Position numbers and translations under genes: made by a program. Under the pieces are notes generated by a model, which saw only the letters and a list, made by a program, of their open reading frames with translations, did not search any database and was not told the origin of the DNA. This document shows positions 61,067 to 64,000 of a stretch of 64,000 nt of DNA, piece after piece. How positions within the stretch are numbered: position 1 is the stretch's first letter; the number at the start of each line of letters is the position of its first letter. The stretch is from Myxococcales bacterium (GTDB lineage Bacteria > Myxococcota_A > Polyangia > Polyangiales > Polyangiaceae), in NCBI GenBank assembly GCA_016712525.1, contig JADJQX010000007.1:2852001-2916000 (forward strand), given 5' to 3'.

Positions 61067-62235
61067 TGCGCGGCTCGATGCTCGACCTTCCGCTCTGGAA
61101 GCTCGATCTCGGCAAGCTGCCCGGACCGCTCGGGAAGCTCGGTCGAAAGGAGCTGCACCTCTGGGTCGGCGGGTGGGCCAAAGACAGGCTCGAGCGGCGC
61201 GCTCGCCCGCGCTACTCGGGCACGAAGCACCTGCTCTTTTGCCTGTGCGATCACTACGAGCCGCTCCACGGCGGCGCCGACATGGACCGCGGGATCGAGC
61301 GTGTTCGTGCATGGCGCGACACCTACCCCGCGCTCGTCGATCGCTTCCGTGACAGCAACGGGCGGCCCCCGCGGCACAGCTATTTCTACCCCGGAGACCA
61401 GTACGATCCGCGCCTCGTGGAGCCGATCGCCGAGATGTGCGGCATGGGCCTCGGCGAGATGGAGGTCCACCTCCACCACGACGCCGACACGCGCGAGACC
61501 CTCGCCGAGAAGCTCGTCGCGACCCTCCGCGACCTCGACCGTCACGGCACGATGGCGAAGAAAGACGGGGGCTTCGCGTGGTCGTTCATCCACGGCAACT
61601 GGTGCCTCGCGAACGCACGGCGCAACGGCACGGCCTGCGGCGTCGACGACGAGCTCACCCTGCTCTACGAGCTCGGCTGCTACGCGGACCTCACCTTCCC
61701 CGCGGCCCCCGACGAGGCCCAGCCGCACATCGTAAATTCTATTTACTACCCCGTGGATCCCTCGAAAAAACGGGCATACGAGCACGCCCAGCGCGTCCGC
61801 GTCGGCACCCCGCGCGAGGACAAGGTCATGATGATCGAGGGCCCCATCGCCCTCGCGCTGCGCCCCGGGAAGCTCTCCGTGCGGATCGAGAGCGCGGCCA
61901 TCGACTGGTCGGACCCGTACACGAAAGAGCGCCTCCACACGTGGGTCGATCAAGACATCCACGTCGACGGCAGGCCCGAGTGGGTCTTCGTGAAGGTGCA
62001 CACCCACGGCGCCCCCGAAGCGAACGCGAAGGTGCTGCTCGGCGACGACGCGCGCGCCTTCCATGCGGCGATGGGTGCACGCTACAACGACGGGCGCGAG
62101 TGGAAGCTCCACTACGTCTCGGCGCGCGAGATGTTCAACGTGGCGCGCGCCGCGATGGACGGCAAGGGCGGCGATCCGTCGGACTACTTCGACTACGAGG
62201 TCCCGCGGGCGGAGCGCTCGGCGCGCGGCGGCTGA
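61066..62235 (+). CDS. Polysaccharide-deacetylase-like protein of the export operon
   Basis: 389 aa from the ATG at 61066, overlapping the preceding stop. It opens with amphipathic N-terminal residues, then LLFCLCDHYEPL (about 56-67), RHSYFYPGDQYDPRLV, MEVHLHHDADTRETLAEKL (an H-x-H-H-x-D cluster) and SFIHGNWCLANARRNG with GVDDELTLLYELGCYADLTFPAAPDEAQP. These blocks recall NodB-type deacetylases, in which Asp and His ligands hold the metal. It likely modifies the exopolysaccharide or its precursor, but the catalytic base and overall fold should be tested. No signal peptide is evident, so a cytosolic or membrane-peripheral action is suggested. Confidence 0.72.
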   Translation: MRGSMLDLPLWKLDLGKLPGPLGKLGRKELHLWVGGWAKDRLERRARPRYSGTKHLLFCLCDHYEPLHGGADMDRGIERVRAWRDTYPALVDRFRDSNGRPPRHSYFYPGDQYDPRLVEPIAEMCGMGLGEMEVHLHHDADTRETLAEKLVATLRDLDRHGTMAKKDGGFAWSFIHGNWCLANARRNGTACGVDDELTLLYELGCYADLTFPAAPDEAQPHIVNSIYYPVDPSKKRAYEHAQRVRVGTPREDKVMMIEGPIALALRPGKLSVRIESAAIDWSDPYTKERLHTWVDQDIHVDGRPEWVFVKVHTHGAPEANAKVLLGDDARAFHAAMGARYNDGREWKLHYVSAREMFNVARAAMDGKGGDPSDYFDYEVPRAERSARGG

Positions 62236-62393
62236 CGGGAGCGCGGCGGGAGAGACCCCGTTCGTCTCGGGTCCCGGCCCAAAACCACCAGGCGGCCGAC
62301 GTTCGAGGATCGGACCGTCGATTTCGAGCCCGCGCGGGCCCTAGCTGCGCAGGAATCTTGGCCCCGAGCGGGGCTCTCGGCCAAGACTCGGGC

Positions 62394-62672
62394 ATGACCG
62401 AGGAAAAGCACTGCGTCGTGTGTGGGGCCCGAGACTCGCGTGTTCTCACGAAGACCCGGCTCGCGACGGGGGACGTCGTGGTCGTGTGCGGCTCGCACGA
62501 GCTCGCGCACCTTCGCGCCGACGCACCGGCCGCCACCGTGGCCGAGCTCCGCACGCTCGTGGGAGATCGCCGGACCGACCGCGAGCGGCGAGCGGAAGCG
62601 GACGAGCTCGCCCTGCACCTCCACCTCGCCTTCGCGGGCGAACGACGGGTTCGTGACGAACGCCGCTCGTAG
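62394..62672 (+). CDS. Small zinc-ribbon-like protein
   Basis: 92 aa from the ATG at 62394. A possible metal site is formed by CVVC at residues 7-10 and VVCGSHELAH at about 31-40 (Cys plus two His). The C-terminal half is Arg/Glu/Asp-rich and helical. The frame is part of a longer overlapping frame upstream that is a shadow of the previous gene. Credible because of the Cys/His pattern and GC-rich third positions; function unknown. Confidence 0.55.
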   Translation: MTEEKHCVVCGARDSRVLTKTRLATGDVVVVCGSHELAHLRADAPAATVAELRTLVGDRRTDRERRAEADELALHLHLAFAGERRVRDERRS

Positions 62673-62753
62673 CGGCACGCGCGCGCGAGGACCGCTACGA
62701 AATGCGCGGACGCCGGGCTTGTGACGGGAGGCGTTCGGCGCGAGAGTAGCGCC

Positions 62754-63389
62754 ATGGCGGAGCGAACTCTCTACCACTTCCGAATGTCCCCCTTTTCGCG
62801 GAGGGCGCGGCTCGCGCTCGCGCACAAGGGGCTGCTCGCGGGGACGACCCTGCGGGACGCCCGCGCCGAGCCGGCGAACATGGAGCAGGTCAAGAAGGTG
62901 TCGGCCACCGAGACGGTGCCGGTGCTCGTGGACGGTGGCCGCGTCGTGACCGACTCGACGGCCCTCCTCCACTACCTCGACCGAGCCTACCCCGAGGCGC
63001 CGCGGCTCTTCGCAGAGGACCTCGACGCCTTCGCGCGCGAGCTCGAGATCGTGACCCTCGTCGACGCGGTGCTAAACCCCGTGGTCGACCTCGGCTCGCG
63101 TTACCATTGGCTCGCCACCAGCATGCACTGGGCCGAGACGGTCTCCGAGCGCAAGGACCGAATCTTCGCTGCGACCGCCCGCCTCGTCGAGGCAGCGCGC
63201 TCGCTCCGAGGGTGGGGAGCAGCCGAGCTGAGCCTCTTCACGATGGTGCTTTGGTTCGAGGGACTGCCGGCGCGTGTCGGGCAGACCCCGGCGATCGAGC
63301 GCATCCTGGAGCTCGGGGTGACCATGCCGCCGGAGCTCGTGACGTGGGCCGAGCCGCACCACGCCCGCGACGACGTGCGCGCGCTCTGA
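62754..63389 (+). CDS. Glutathione S-transferase-like protein
   Basis: 211 aa from the ATG at 62754. N-terminal thioredoxin-fold: LYHFRMSPFSRRARLALAHKG, with Ser in the position used for the glutathione thiolate, then ETVPVLVDGGRVVTDSTALLHYLDRAYPE (cis-Pro and the D-S-x glutathione-binding motif). The C-terminal half is all-helical. It likely conjugates glutathione to, or reduces, small electrophiles or peroxides. No operon partner; the neighbouring small gene ends 81 bases upstream. Confidence 0.9.
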   Translation: MAERTLYHFRMSPFSRRARLALAHKGLLAGTTLRDARAEPANMEQVKKVSATETVPVLVDGGRVVTDSTALLHYLDRAYPEAPRLFAEDLDAFARELEIVTLVDAVLNPVVDLGSRYHWLATSMHWAETVSERKDRIFAATARLVEAARSLRGWGAAELSLFTMVLWFEGLPARVGQTPAIERILELGVTMPPELVTWAEPHHARDDVRAL

Positions 63390-63519
63390 GCGCCATGGGC
63401 TTCCGTCGTCTTCGTCCGACAGGCGCGCTCCGCGACTCGATCCGGGGCGCGAGCCTCCTCCCTCCGCGTGCCGGGGAGCGTCGAGGCGGCGCCCCTCGGC
63501 ACGGGCTCGGCGACGCGCC

Positions 63520-64000
63520 GTGAAGCTCGTCCACGCCGCGGATCTCCACGTCGACAGCCCCGTCGCCGGCATGCACGACGCGCCCGGGCTCCGCGATCAT
63601 GCGCACCACGCGACACGGCGCGCGCTCACGAACCTCGTCGACCTCTGCCTCTCCGAGGACGCGCGCTTGCTCTTGCTCGCGGGCGACCTCTTCGACGGCT
63701 CCTGGCGCGATTTCGGCACCGGTCTCTTCTTCGCGCAGGAGCTGTCGCGGCTCCGCGACATCGGCTGCAAGGTCGTCATCGTCCGGGGGAACCACGACGC
63801 CGAGAGCGTCGTCTCGCGAAAGCTCCGCCTCGCCGACCACGTGCACGAGCTGTCCACCGCCGCCCCCGAGACCTTCGTGCTCGAGCACCTCGGCGTCGCG
63901 GTTCATGGGCAGGGGTACCGAACACGCGCCACACGCGACGACCTGGCCGCAGGCTACCCGAGCCCGATCTCCGGGGCGCTCAACGTAGGACTTTTGCATA
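63520..64000 (+). CDS. DNA repair metallophosphoesterase, SbcD/YhaO-type, N-terminal part
   Basis: The frame opens at a GTG (63520) and runs past the window end without a stop, so 160 codons are seen. The start VKLVHAADLHVDSPVAG matches the first motif (DLHxDSP) of the YhaO/SbcD nuclease family. RRALTNLVDL, LLLLAGDLFDGSW (GDLFD) and VVIVRGNHDAES (GNHD) supply further metal ligands, and the text ends in ISGALNVGLLH. Such proteins pair with an SMC-type ATPase (SbcC/YhaN) and process DNA ends. No partner is visible; it would be downstream. Confidence 0.85.
   Translation, partial: MKLVHAADLHVDSPVAGMHDAPGLRDHAHHATRRALTNLVDLCLSEDARLLLLAGDLFDGSWRDFGTGLFFAQELSRLRDIGCKVVIVRGNHDAESVVSRKLRLADHVHELSTAAPETFVLEHLGVAVHGQGYRTRATRDDLAAGYPSPISGALNVGLLH

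Overview
The window is very GC-rich and almost fully coding, with GTG, TTG and ATG starts and many short overlaps between genes. It looks like a chromosome segment of a myxobacterium (Myxococcota, most likely the Polyangiales side). The support is a type IV pilus tip/minor-pilin operon, dispersed Wzx/Wzy-type exopolysaccharide genes with a short OPX protein, an M4 protease with a MYXO-CTERM-like tail, many proline- or cysteine-rich lipoproteins, and solitary CPBP and TerB fusion proteins. No rRNA, tRNA, CRISPR array, integrase or transposase gene was seen. The species assignment is inference.

Layout. 1-4.5 kb: end of an RCC1-like protein, a small helical protein, dksA, an RNase HII-like protein and a lipoprotein, with two unusual repeat regions between genes. 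4.7-13.2 kb: pilus operon fimT/gspH-like, pilV, pilW, pilX, pilY1 and a lipoprotein. 13.3-16.3 kb: a cobalamin riboswitch in front of a beta-propeller lipoprotein, then a MOP-superfamily flippase. 16.3-31.8 kb: a CRP-like/CPBP protease fusion, a GMC oxidoreductase, a TerB-Coq4 fusion, an NTF2-like lipoprotein, murA, a small membrane protein plus second GMC enzyme, PIN, Thg1-like, DUF4262, metallophosphoesterase, PhoD and GT4 genes.

32-45 kb: an outer-membrane beta-barrel, an M4 protease, a lower-GC patch (about 36.7-39.7 kb) with a subtilase-like lipoprotein and two small Cys-rich lipoproteins, then polysaccharide genes (initiating phosphoglycosyltransferase, short OPX, GT2, Wzy/ligase). 44.5-57 kb: thioredoxin-like, MBL-fold, Cys-repeat lipoprotein, dinB, alpha/beta hydrolase, Hsp20, a frameshifted lipoprotein, rplT-rpmI, SDR, amidase and an FGE-like Cys-rich protein. 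57-62.2 kb: a second polysaccharide group (epimerase, Wzc-like co-polymerase interrupted by a frameshift, BY-kinase-like ATPase, deacetylase-like protein). 62.4-64 kb: small zinc-ribbon protein, GST, and the start of an SbcD/YhaO-type nuclease running off the end.

The two functional themes, pili and exopolysaccharide, are the two arms of S-motility in gliding myxobacteria, so the segment may serve surface motility and biofilm formation. The most unusual single locus is the B12 riboswitch that directly controls a beta-propeller lipoprotein. Its architecture recalls the surface B12 binder BtuG of Bacteroidetes. Three genes (at 32-33.8, 50.3-51.4 and 58.4-60.2 kb) carry likely single-base frame disruptions, which may be real or may be assembly errors.
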